5,466 nucleotides of DNA from NCBI GenBank assembly GCA_937872005.1, contig CALMPQ010000246.1:1-5466 (forward strand), in the 5' to 3' direction. The DNA is from an uncultured Propioniciclava sp. (GTDB lineage Bacteria; Actinomycetota; Actinomycetes; Propionibacteriales; Propionibacteriaceae). Below are positions 1 through 5,455 of the stretch, piece after piece. Position 1 is the first letter of the stretch; the number at the start of each line of letters is the position of its first letter. The notes beneath the pieces were generated by a model that was not told the DNA's origin, did no database searches, and saw only the letters and a list, made by a program, of their open reading frames with translations. A program made the position numbers and the translations under genes.

Positions 1-1994
1 TCGAACAGTTGCTGCGGGCGCGCGTCGCCGGCTACAGGGGCGAGAAGGACGACGCCGAGCGTCTCTCCCAGCTCTATCTCGCATCTCTCGTGACCGGAGA
101 CGTCTTCGTCAACCTGCTGGACGCCCCGGGCCACTCCGACTTCGTCGGCGAGTTGCGCGCGGGCCTGCGCGCCGCCGACGCGGCGATCTTCGTGGTGTCG
201 GCCGCGGACGGGATCGACGGCGCCGCCCAGGCCCTCTGGGAGGAGTGCGCCGAGGCCGGTCTCCCCCGCGTCATCGCCCTGACCAAGCTGGACGCCGCCC
301 ACTCCGACTTCGACACCGTCGTGGCCGAACTGAAGGACAAGCTGGGCGACGGCGTCCTGCCCACGCACGTGCCGGTCGGCTCGGGTGCGGGGATCAACGG
401 GACGGTCGGTGTCCTGTCGCGCCGGTTCCGCGACTACTCCGCGGGCGGCGAACCGGTGCTGAACGAGCAGGACGACACGCACGACGAGCTCATCGAGGAG
501 CACCGCAACGCGCTGATCGAGGGCCTCATCCAGGAGGCGGACGACGCGCAGCTCATGGACTCCTACCTCGAGGGTGAGGACCCCGGCCGCGACTACCTGC
601 TCGACGACCTGATGAAGGCCACGTCGGGCGCGAACCTGTTCCCGGTCGTGCCGGTGGTGCAGAGCTCGGGTCTCGGCACCGAGGAACTCCTCAGCCTCAT
701 CGAGCAGGGCTTCCCGACCCCGAGCACCCACCCGAACCCGGTGATGGTGAAGCTGACGGGCGAGGAGCTCGGCGACGCCCCGTCCGACCCCGACGCGCCG
801 CTGGTGGCCCAGGTGATCCGCACCACGACCGACCCCTTCGCGGGCCGGCTGTCGATGGTGCGCATCTTCTCGGGCACGCTGCGCAGTGACGACACGGTGC
901 ACGTGTCGGGCCACGCGTCCCACTTCCTGGGCATCGACCCCGACGAGGCCAAGGACCACGACGACGAGGAGCGCATCGGCCAGATCCAGCAGGCGCACGG
1001 CGTCGAGCTGAAGCCGAAGAACTCCGCGATCGCCGGCGAGATCGTCATGCTGCCCAAGCTGACCACCGCCGAGACCGGCGACACGATCTCGTCGCGCGAC
1101 AACGTCGTACTGGTGTCGAACTGGAGGAAGCCCGCCGCCCTGCTGCCGCTGGCGATCAAGGCCGCGACCCGCAACGACGAGGACAAGCTCTCCGGCGCCC
1201 TGAACCGCCTCGCGGTCGAGGACGCGACGGTGAAGCTCGCCCGCGGCGCAGCCGACCAGCTCGTGCTGTGGACCACCGGCCAGGCGCACGCCGACCTGCT
1301 GCTCAACCGCCTCAAGGAGCGCTACGGCGTCAACGTCGAGCAGGAGGAGGTGAAGATCGCCCTGCGCGAGACCTTCACCGCCAAGGCCACGGCGCTGGGC
1401 CGCCACGTCAAGCAGTCCGGCGGCCACGGGCAGTACGCCGTTGTGAACATCGACGTCGAGCCGCTCGAGCGCGGCGCCGGCTTCGAGTTCGTCGACAAGG
1501 TCGTGGGCGGCGCGGTGCCGCGCAACTTCATCCCGTCGGTCGAGAAGGGCGCCAAGGCGCAGCTCGAGCGCGGTGTGATCGCCGGCTTCCCCATGGTCGA
1601 CGTGCGCGTGACGCTCTTCGACGGCAAGGCCCACTCGGTGGACTCCTCCGACATGGCCTTCCAGATGGCGGCCGGGGCGGCGCTGAAGGAGGCCGCGGTG
1701 GTCGGTCGCAATGTCGCGCTGCTCGAGCCGATCGACCTCGTCACGGTCACCGTGGGCGAGGAGTACATGGGCGCGGTCATGACCGACATCTCCGGCAAGC
1801 GCGGGCAGATGCAGGGCACCGACACCGACGGCCGCAAGGTCATCATCACCGCCCTGATCCCGCAGATGGAGATGGCCCGCTACGCCATCGACCTGCGCGG
1901 CATCGCCCAGGGCACCGGCACCTTCACCCGTGAGTTCCACGGGTACGAGTTGCTGCCCGCCAACCTGGTGGAGAAGTTCGCGAAGAAGGACTGA
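1..1994 (+). CDS. Elongation factor G-like protein (EF-G2/FusA2 type), 5' end outside window
   Basis: This is a translational GTPase paralogue of EF-G. The frame is open to the left edge, so the TTG at 9 is not taken as the start. About 663 residues are visible and roughly 50, including the P-loop, are missing if family length is about 710-730. Numbering from the codon at 9, the rest of the G domain runs to about 240, with G3 DAPGH at 38-42 and G4 TKLD at 92-95 (T where classical EF-G has N). Domain II is about 262-350, with an acidic, His-containing stretch near 310-322. Domain III is about 375-450, domain IV about 457-583 with SGGHGQYA at 470-477, and domain V about 583-658. The switch I region (about 11-30) lacks the EF-G RGIT motif. 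These traits fit EF-G2, whose mycobacterial member is reported to bind guanine nucleotides without ribosome-dependent GTPase activity. The cellular role is unsettled. It stops 19 bases before a large hairpin. Canonical FusA and TetM-type protection proteins are less likely. Confidence 0.9.
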   Translation, partial: EQLLRARVAGYRGEKDDAERLSQLYLASLVTGDVFVNLLDAPGHSDFVGELRAGLRAADAAIFVVSAADGIDGAAQALWEECAEAGLPRVIALTKLDAAHSDFDTVVAELKDKLGDGVLPTHVPVGSGAGINGTVGVLSRRFRDYSAGGEPVLNEQDDTHDELIEEHRNALIEGLIQEADDAQLMDSYLEGEDPGRDYLLDDLMKATSGANLFPVVPVVQSSGLGTEELLSLIEQGFPTPSTHPNPVMVKLTGEELGDAPSDPDAPLVAQVIRTTTDPFAGRLSMVRIFSGTLRSDDTVHVSGHASHFLGIDPDEAKDHDDEERIGQIQQAHGVELKPKNSAIAGEIVMLPKLTTAETGDTISSRDNVVLVSNWRKPAALLPLAIKAATRNDEDKLSGALNRLAVEDATVKLARGAADQLVLWTTGQAHADLLLNRLKERYGVNVEQEEVKIALRETFTAKATALGRHVKQSGGHGQYAVVNIDVEPLERGAGFEFVDKVVGGAVPRNFIPSVEKGAKAQLERGVIAGFPMVDVRVTLFDGKAHSVDSSDMAFQMAAGAALKEAAVVGRNVALLEPIDLVTVTVGEEYMGAVMTDISGKRGQMQGTDTDGRKVIITALIPQMEMARYAIDLRGIAQGTGTFTREFHGYELLPANLVEKFAKKD

Positions 1995-2013
1995 CCCGGG
2001 GTAGGCCCGAGGG

Positions 2014-2091
2014 CAAAAGTCCGGTATTCCGGAGATTTGACATCGATCTGGGGCTCCAGACGCGTCAGATCTCCGGGATACCGGAGTTTTG
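2014..2091. terminator. Nested inverted repeat, probable bidirectional terminator
   Basis: Two 28-base arms (2014-2041 and 2064-2091) are inverted copies matching at 25 of 28 positions. They are separated by 22 bases that contain a further small hairpin (TCTGG 2047-2051 with CCAGA 2056-2060). In plus-strand RNA, two of the three mismatches are G-U pairs, leaving a single G-G mismatch (2019/2086). Each arm is itself a palindrome: TCCGG-TATT-CCGGA at 2020-2033 and CTCCGG-GATA-CCGGAG at 2071-2086. The right one is followed by TTTT (2087-2090). Read on the minus strand, the left one is followed by C and then TTTT (2018-2015). The element sits between convergent genes, 19 bases after the EF-G-like stop and 38 bases beyond the GtrA-like stop. 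That position and the A-tract/T-tract ends support termination in both directions. A dispersed repeat or a protein-binding site remains possible. Confidence 0.75.
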
Positions 2092-2129
2092 TCATTCAGG
2101 GGCAGGCGGCACCCCCACCCACCAGAGAT

Positions 2130-2657
2130 TCAGGACGCCTTGGCCGGCAGGTCGACGGCCGCAGGCTCGGCGTCCGCATCGCCCTTGTGGCGCGGGAACA
2201 CCCACAGGCGCAGCAGCAGGTAGATGTAGAGGCCCTCGATGCACGCCGCGGTGACGCGAGCGACCATCAGCGGCACGCCGAGCATCCCGAGCAGGGTGCC
2301 GAAGCCGAGGATCCAGATCACGTAGTTGCTGATGATCACGAAGGTGTACTTGCTGGACTGTTTGCCCAGGTCACCGTGCTCGCGGAAGTTCAGCCAGCGG
2401 TTCAGGAAGAACGCGTAGACCGAGGCGAGCGCGTACCCCATCGAGAACACGATCCCGTAGGGCCAGTGCGGCAGGAACTGCCCCACCACGGCGAGGAAGC
2501 CCATGTCCAGCAGGAACGCCGACCCGTTGATGAACGCGTACCCGATGAACGTGACGGGCAGGACGCGCTGGACCGAGGCCGGCAGCGCCTCGCGGATCCG
2601 CGCCGTGAACCGGGCGAACCACAGCGCCGCGGGGCTGTCTGTTCCGTCGGCGCGCAC
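2130..2657 (-). CDS. GtrA-family membrane protein
   Basis: A 175-residue protein of the GtrA/DPMS family, small four-helix membrane proteins associated with moving polyprenyl-linked sugars across, or modifying them at, the cytoplasmic membrane. Predicted membrane segments are about residues 33-56, 66-86, 105-126 and 131-153. The family-typical FFLNRWLNFR lies at 83-92 after the second helix, and RLWVF at 150-154 ends the fourth. The cytosolic tail is short and charged (from about 156). The GTG at 2657 is chosen because TATTCT stands 7 bases upstream, fitting a leaderless transcript. TTG at 2684 (184 residues), preceded closely by GTGGAG, is the main alternative. The open frame continues further upstream into the MarC gene, but that extension is low-complexity and not family-like. 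No glycosyltransferase is adjacent, so the substrate cannot be inferred. It lies 77 bases downstream of the MarC-family gene and ends at the convergent terminator. Confidence 0.87.
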   Translation of the reverse strand: MRADGTDSPAALWFARFTARIREALPASVQRVLPVTFIGYAFINGSAFLLDMGFLAVVGQFLPHWPYGIVFSMGYALASVYAFFLNRWLNFREHGDLGKQSSKYTFVIISNYVIWILGFGTLLGMLGVPLMVARVTAACIEGLYIYLLLRLWVFPRHKGDADAEPAAVDLPAKAS

Positions 2658-2664
2658 GTCACGA

Positions 2665-2670
2665 AGAATA
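2665..2670 (-). promoter_or_regulatory. Candidate -10 element of the GtrA-family gene
   Basis: On the minus strand this reads TATTCT, matching the actinobacterial TANNNT -10 consensus, and it is followed by exactly 7 bases and then the GTG at 2657. This spacing places the transcript start at or next to the start codon, as in leaderless mRNAs. No convincing TTGACA-like -35 is visible, which is common in actinobacterial promoters. The assignment competes with a Shine-Dalgarno-led TTG start at 2684, in which case this hexamer would lie inside the gene. Confidence 0.45.
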
Positions 2671-2710
2671 GGCGCGCCCGACAAACAGCTCCACCCGTTG
2701 CCAGCAATTG

Positions 2711-2727
2711 GTCCGGACGCCCCGGAC
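2711..2727 (-). terminator. Small GC hairpin after the MarC-family gene
   Basis: GTCCGG (2711-2716) and CCGGAC (2722-2727) form a 6-bp stem around a 5-base loop, beginning 8 bases beyond the MarC-family stop codon on the minus strand. No T-tract follows, so it is at best a weak or attenuating terminator between the MarC-family and GtrA-family genes. Its TCCGG-N5-CCGGA core resembles the TCCGG-N4-CCGGA cores of the convergent terminator. Given the GC content, it could also arise by chance. Confidence 0.3.
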
Positions 2728-2734
2728 TGCGGTC

Positions 2735-3346
2735 TCACACCTGCCGCAGGAACGTCAGCACCCCGTCGGCCAACATCTGCACCGCGATCGCGGCGAGCAG
2801 CATCCCCGCCACGCGCGTGAGGAGGATGGTGCCCGAGTGGTGCAGCACCCGCCGGATCGCGCCGGCGAAGCGGAGGAACACCCACACCAGGGCCAGGGCT
2901 GCGACGAGTGCGAGGCCGACCGTGGCGAAGCCCCACAGCCCCGCCGGCCGCGCCTGCTGCACGGCCAGCATCATGGCCACGATCGAACCCGGCCCCGCGA
3001 GCAGCGGGATGCCGAGGGGCACGATGGCGATGTTGGTGCCGCTCGGGTTCACCTCGGACTCCCCCGCCCCGGTCAGCAGTTGCATCGCCACGAGCAGCAG
3101 CAGGAAGCCCCCCGACACCTGCAACGCCTCGATCGTGATGTGCAGGTAGTCGAGAATGAACCGCCCGAAGATCGCGAACAGCCCGATCACCCCGAACGCC
3201 ACCATGGACGCCCCCAGTGCCGAACGATTGCGCTCCCGCCGCGACATGCCACGGGTCAGCCCGAGGAACACCGGCAGCAGACCGGGCGGGTCGAGGATCA
3301 CGAAGAGCGTCAGCAGGGTGGACGTGAAGAGGTAGGGGTCGAGCAC
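2735..3346 (-). CDS. MarC family integral membrane protein (UPF0056)
   Basis: A 203-residue, very hydrophobic protein of usual length for the MarC/UPF0056 family (about 200 residues, six helices). Predicted helices are near 5-28, 44-66, 75-93, 105-129, 137-160 and 175-200. Two family signatures are clear: DPPGLLPVF at 19-27 in the first helix, and PLGIPLLAGPG at 110-120, the internal counterpart of the same Pro/Gly-rich motif. A basic segment (SRRERNR, 35-41) probably faces the cytosol. Escherichia coli MarC was named for its place beside the mar locus but was later found not to be a multidrug resistance determinant, and transport activity for the family remains unproven. The start is GTG at 3346, preceded by TAGCGT 7 bases upstream and no clear Shine-Dalgarno sequence, so translation is probably leaderless. 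It lies 33 bases downstream of the YccF-domain gene on the same strand. Confidence 0.92.
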   Translation of the reverse strand: MLDPYLFTSTLLTLFVILDPPGLLPVFLGLTRGMSRRERNRSALGASMVAFGVIGLFAIFGRFILDYLHITIEALQVSGGFLLLLVAMQLLTGAGESEVNPSGTNIAIVPLGIPLLAGPGSIVAMMLAVQQARPAGLWGFATVGLALVAALALVWVFLRFAGAIRRVLHHSGTILLTRVAGMLLAAIAVQMLADGVLTFLRQV

Positions 3347-3353
3347 TACCCCA

Positions 3354-3359
3354 ACGCTA
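3354..3359 (-). promoter_or_regulatory. Candidate -10 element of the MarC-family gene
   Basis: On the minus strand this reads TAGCGT (TANNNT), followed by 7 bases (TGGGGTA) and then the GTG start at 3346. The geometry predicts a leaderless transcript starting at the GTG. It lies in the 33-base gap after the YccF-domain gene, so the MarC-family gene may be expressed separately from, or in addition to, read-through from upstream. No -35 match is obvious. Confidence 0.45.
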
Positions 3360-3379
3360 CATCCTGCGGCGAAGGCCTG

Positions 3380-3790
3380 TCAGATCGAAAAGATCGGCCG
3401 CGTACCCGCCGGAATGACGTCAGAATCAACGATCTGCTTGCCGAAGGGGAAGCAGGTCACCGGGATCATCTTGAGGTTCGCGATCGCCAGCGGGATGCCG
3501 ATGATCGTGATCGCTTGGGCCGCCGCCGTGGTGAGGTGCCCGATCGCCAGCCACAGGCCGCCGATGACGAACCAGATGCCGTTCATCAGCGCCGACCCGA
3601 CGCCCGAGTTCGCCTTCGTGACCACCGTCTTGCCGAACGGCCACAGCGCGTAGGCGCCCATGCGGAACGAAGCGATCCCGACCGGGATCGTGATGATGAA
3701 GATGCAGGCGACGAGGCCGAAGAAGAAGTAGCCGAGCGACAGCCAGATGCCGCCGAAGAGAAGCCAGATCACATTCAGGACGAATCTCAT
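3380..3790 (-). CDS. YccF domain-containing membrane protein (DUF307)
   Basis: A 136-residue protein made of two copies of the YccF domain. The first (about 6-57) reads N-x-IW, GG-x-WL, TIPVGIA, then WPFGK at 50-54. The second (about 70-121) repeats the pattern with NGIWFVIGGLWLAIG, TIIGIPLAIA and FPFGK. Each copy carries hydrophobic stretches likely to span or dip into the membrane (about 8-40 and 72-106) and ends with a PFGK motif. The internal duplication is the normal family architecture. Function is unknown, so none is proposed. ATG at 3790 is chosen because GGAAGG (3804-3799 on the minus strand) stands 8 bases upstream. An in-frame GTG at 3797-3799 would overlap that ribosome-binding site and is less likely. 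It is divergent from trmB and is the first gene of the minus-strand group. The C-terminal tail after residue 122 is polar and short. Confidence 0.9.
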   Translation of the reverse strand: MRFVLNVIWLLFGGIWLSLGYFFFGLVACIFIITIPVGIASFRMGAYALWPFGKTVVTKANSGVGSALMNGIWFVIGGLWLAIGHLTTAAAQAITIIGIPLAIANLKMIPVTCFPFGKQIVDSDVIPAGTRPIFSI

Positions 3791-3798
3791 GGGGAGCA

Positions 3799-3804
3799 CC
3801 TTCC
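3799..3804 (-). promoter_or_regulatory. Ribosome-binding site deciding the YccF gene start
   Basis: On the minus strand this reads GGAAGG, 8 bases before the ATG at 3790. It favours that ATG over the in-frame GTG at 3799-3797, whose first base lies within the site. Confidence 0.65.
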
Positions 3805-3820
3805 ACGCGGGGACGCCTCC

Positions 3821-3826
3821 AACCTA
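3821..3826 (-). promoter_or_regulatory. Candidate -10 element of the YccF-domain gene
   Basis: On the minus strand this reads TAGGTT (TANNNT), 30 bases before the ATG at 3790. It would give a leader of roughly 23 bases that includes the GGAAGG ribosome-binding site. It stands back to back with the trmB -10 candidate, 9 bases away. No -35 is recognisable, so this is tentative. Confidence 0.3.
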
Positions 3827-3835
3827 CCCGCCCGG

Positions 3836-3841
3836 TATCCT
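3836..3841 (+). promoter_or_regulatory. Candidate -10 element of the trmB-truA operon
   Basis: TATCCT fits the TANNNT -10 consensus and is followed by 7 bases (TCGGCGC) and then GTG at 3849. No Shine-Dalgarno sequence precedes that GTG, so a leaderless transcript starting at the GTG is the simplest reading. It would drive trmB, truA and the following gene. Confidence 0.5.
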
Positions 3842-3848
3842 TCGGCGC

Positions 3849-4631
3849 GTGCCACGCCCTGATCGTCCCCGGGTCCACCGTGAGGTGGTCTCCTACGTCC
3901 GCCGCTCTGCCCGCATGAACGAGTCGCAGCAGAAGGCGTGGGACATGCTGGCCGATCGCCTCGTCATCCGCGTCCCCGCGCGCGAGTTGAGCACGTCCGT
4001 GCACCCCGACGCCCACATCGACTGGGCCGCCGAGTTCGGGCGTGAGGCGCCGCTGTTGGTCGAGATCGGCTCGGGCCGCGGCGAGGCGCTCGTCGCGCTC
4101 GCCGAGCAGCACCCCGGGGCCAACATCGTCGCGTTCGAGGTCTTCCAGCCCGCGGTCGCCTCGACCCTGAGCCGCATCAACCGCCACGGCGTGACCAACG
4201 TGCGCGTCGTGCTCGCCAACGGCGTCGAGGGCCTCGAGCACCTCTTCACCCCGGGCAGCGTCACCGAACTGTGGACGTTCTTCCCCGACCCTTGGCACAA
4301 GCCGCGTCACCACAAGCGTCGTCTGGTCTCCCCCGAGTTCGCCGCCCTCGTCGCCTCGCGCCTGGCCGACGACGGGGTCTGGCGCCTGGCCACCGACTGG
4401 GACGACTACGCCGAGGCCATGCGCGAGGTCCTCGACCCCGCCCCCGGTCTGGTCAACGTCCACGACGGCTGGGCGCCGCGCTGGGAGCCGCGCCCCCTCA
4501 CCAAGTACGAGCAACGCGGCCTCGACGCCGGGCGCGCGGTGCACGACCTCACCTACCGCCGCGTCCCGGACGTACCCGACCTGCTCCACCGCGCACCGCG
4601 GCCCGGGGCGTCCGGTGAGGTGCCGCTGTGA
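3849..4631 (+). CDS. trmB: tRNA (guanine-N7-)-methyltransferase
   Basis: A 260-residue cytosolic SAM-dependent enzyme forming 7-methylguanosine at position 46 in the tRNA variable loop. The Rossmann fold begins with motif I EIGSGRGE at 72-79, followed by acidic FEVFQP at 96-101. The family signature FPDPWHKPRHHKRRL is at 145-159, ATDWDDYAE at 181-189, and the C-terminal TKYEQRG at 218-224. Residues matching those reported as important in E. coli TrmB (the signature Asp, His and Arg, the TDW Asp, and the C-terminal Thr and Glu) are present. One position differs: LANGVEGL (122-129) has Asn where E. coli has Asp in the motif near the SAM adenine. The GTG at 3849 is chosen because conserved N-terminal sequence (REVVSYVRRS, 11-20) lies upstream of the next candidate, ATG 3915, and TATCCT sits 7 bases before it. 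The stop overlaps the truA start by 4 bases. Confidence 0.95.
   Translation: MPRPDRPRVHREVVSYVRRSARMNESQQKAWDMLADRLVIRVPARELSTSVHPDAHIDWAAEFGREAPLLVEIGSGRGEALVALAEQHPGANIVAFEVFQPAVASTLSRINRHGVTNVRVVLANGVEGLEHLFTPGSVTELWTFFPDPWHKPRHHKRRLVSPEFAALVASRLADDGVWRLATDWDDYAEAMREVLDPAPGLVNVHDGWAPRWEPRPLTKYEQRGLDAGRAVHDLTYRRVPDVPDLLHRAPRPGASGEVPL
4614..4620 (+). promoter_or_regulatory. Ribosome-binding site of truA inside trmB
   Basis: GGTGAGG lies within the last codons of trmB, 7 bases before the GTG at 4628. It supports that start and coupled translation across the GTGA overlap. Confidence 0.6.
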
Positions 4632-5455
4632 AGGAGCCCACGCGCTTCCGGCTCGACCTGGCCTACGACGGGCGCGAGTTCCACGGCTGGGCCGCCCAGG
4701 ACGACCTGCGCACCGTCCAGGGCACCCTCGAGCACTGGATCACCACCGTCCTGCGCCTCCCCGAGCGCGCCGACCTGACCGTGGCGGGGCGCACCGACGC
4801 CGGCGTGCACGCCCGCGGCCAGGTCGCGCACGTCGACCTCACCCCGACCGGACGCCCGGACGAGTTCGCCGCCGAACTCGCGCGACGCCTCGACCGGGTC
4901 CTCCCCGACGACGTGGTCGTCCACCGCGTGACCCCGGCCCCCGAGGGCTTCGACGCCCGCTTCGCTGCGATCTGGCGCCGCTACGTGTTCCGGCTCGCGG
5001 ACGCCACCCCCGACCCCCTCCTGCGTCACTCCGCTGTGCGCGTGCGCGGCCCCATCGACGTCGCCGCCCTCGATGCCGCCGCCCGGACCCTGCTCGGCCT
5101 CCACGACTTCGGCGCCTTCTGCAAGCGCCGCGAGGGCGCGACGACGATCCGGGAGATGCTCGAGGCGCACGCCGCGCGCAACCCGACCACCGGCCTCGTC
5201 GAGGTCACCCTGCGCGCCGACGCGTTCTGCCACTCGATGGTCCGCTCGGTGGTGGGCGCCCTGGTCGCCGTGGGCACCGGCCAGCGCGACCGGGCCTGGT
5301 TCACCGGGCTGCTCGACCGCACCGACCGCGCCGGCGAGGTGACCGTGCTCCCGCCCCACGGGCTGGTGCTGGAGGAGGTCGGCTACCCGGCTGACGACCA
5401 ACTCGCCGCCCGTCGGACCGAGGCCCGCGCCCGCCGCGACGAGAGGCAGCCATGA
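4628..5455 (+). CDS. truA: tRNA pseudouridine(38-40) synthase TruA
   Basis: A 275-residue enzyme isomerising uridines 38, 39 and 40 of the tRNA anticodon arm to pseudouridine. It has the usual TruA two-lobed layout. The N-terminal half carries AYDGREFHGWA at 12-22, and the catalytic Asp57 is in GRTDAGVHA (54-62). GFDARF is at 107-112, and the active-site Tyr119 is in WRRYVFR. The second half has LHDFGAFCK at 158-166, FCHSMVRSVVGALVAVG at 200-216, and the C-terminal PPHGLVLEEVGYP at 242-254. After about 255 there is an Arg/Ala/Glu-rich tail. Length and all catalytic features look normal, so it should be active. The start is GTG 4628, sharing GTGA with the trmB stop and preceded by GGTGAGG. The TGA overlaps the next gene's ATG in the same 4-base way, so truA is the middle gene of a translationally coupled operon. 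Confidence 0.96.
   Translation: MKEPTRFRLDLAYDGREFHGWAAQDDLRTVQGTLEHWITTVLRLPERADLTVAGRTDAGVHARGQVAHVDLTPTGRPDEFAAELARRLDRVLPDDVVVHRVTPAPEGFDARFAAIWRRYVFRLADATPDPLLRHSAVRVRGPIDVAALDAAARTLLGLHDFGAFCKRREGATTIREMLEAHAARNPTTGLVEVTLRADAFCHSMVRSVVGALVAVGTGQRDRAWFTGLLDRTDRAGEVTVLPPHGLVLEEVGYPADDQLAARRTEARARRDERQP
5441..5446 (+). promoter_or_regulatory. Ribosome-binding site for the gene at the right edge
   Basis: GAGAGG lies 5 bases before the ATG at 5452, within the end of truA. It supports a real third gene that continues past the edge. Confidence 0.55.

Noticed and set aside
9..11. TTG at 9 as the start of the EF-G-like protein
   Set aside because: The frame is open to the left edge, and the protein would lack the P-loop and first strand of the GTPase domain. 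The gene simply begins outside the window.
1268..1933. Alternative-frame plus-strand open frame inside the EF-G-like gene
   Set aside because: The translation is Arg-rich, and it overlaps domains III-V of a well-conserved protein.
2014..2091. Inverted repeat read as ends of an insertion sequence or a transposon scar
   Set aside because: The arms enclose only 22 bases, there is no transposase remnant or flanking direct repeat, and the position between convergent genes with T-tracts fits a terminator better.
2658..2936. Upstream extension of the GtrA-family frame to an ATG near 2936
   Set aside because: The added residues are Arg/Gly/Pro-rich, unlike any GtrA N-terminus, and would overlap about 200 bases of the MarC-family gene on the same strand.
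3797..3799. GTG start for the YccF-domain protein three codons upstream of the ATG
   Set aside because: It overlaps the GGAAGG ribosome-binding site, which is correctly spaced only for the ATG at 3790.
2037..3862. Two long plus-strand open frames (370 and 384 codons) over the membrane-protein genes
   Set aside because: They translate to repetitive Arg/Pro/His/Gln-rich sequence with no domain, and the minus strand here encodes clear GtrA, MarC and YccF families with membrane helices.
3426..4589. Long minus-strand open frame (387 codons) across trmB and the YccF gene
   Set aside because: It is antisense to two recognisable families. The translation is low-complexity and rich in Arg, Gly, Val and Asp, as expected for an opposite-strand frame in GC-rich genes.
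4553..5401. Minus-strand open frame opposite truA
   Set aside because: TruA is unmistakable on the plus strand. The antisense product is Gly/Val/Glu/His-rich with no recognisable motif.
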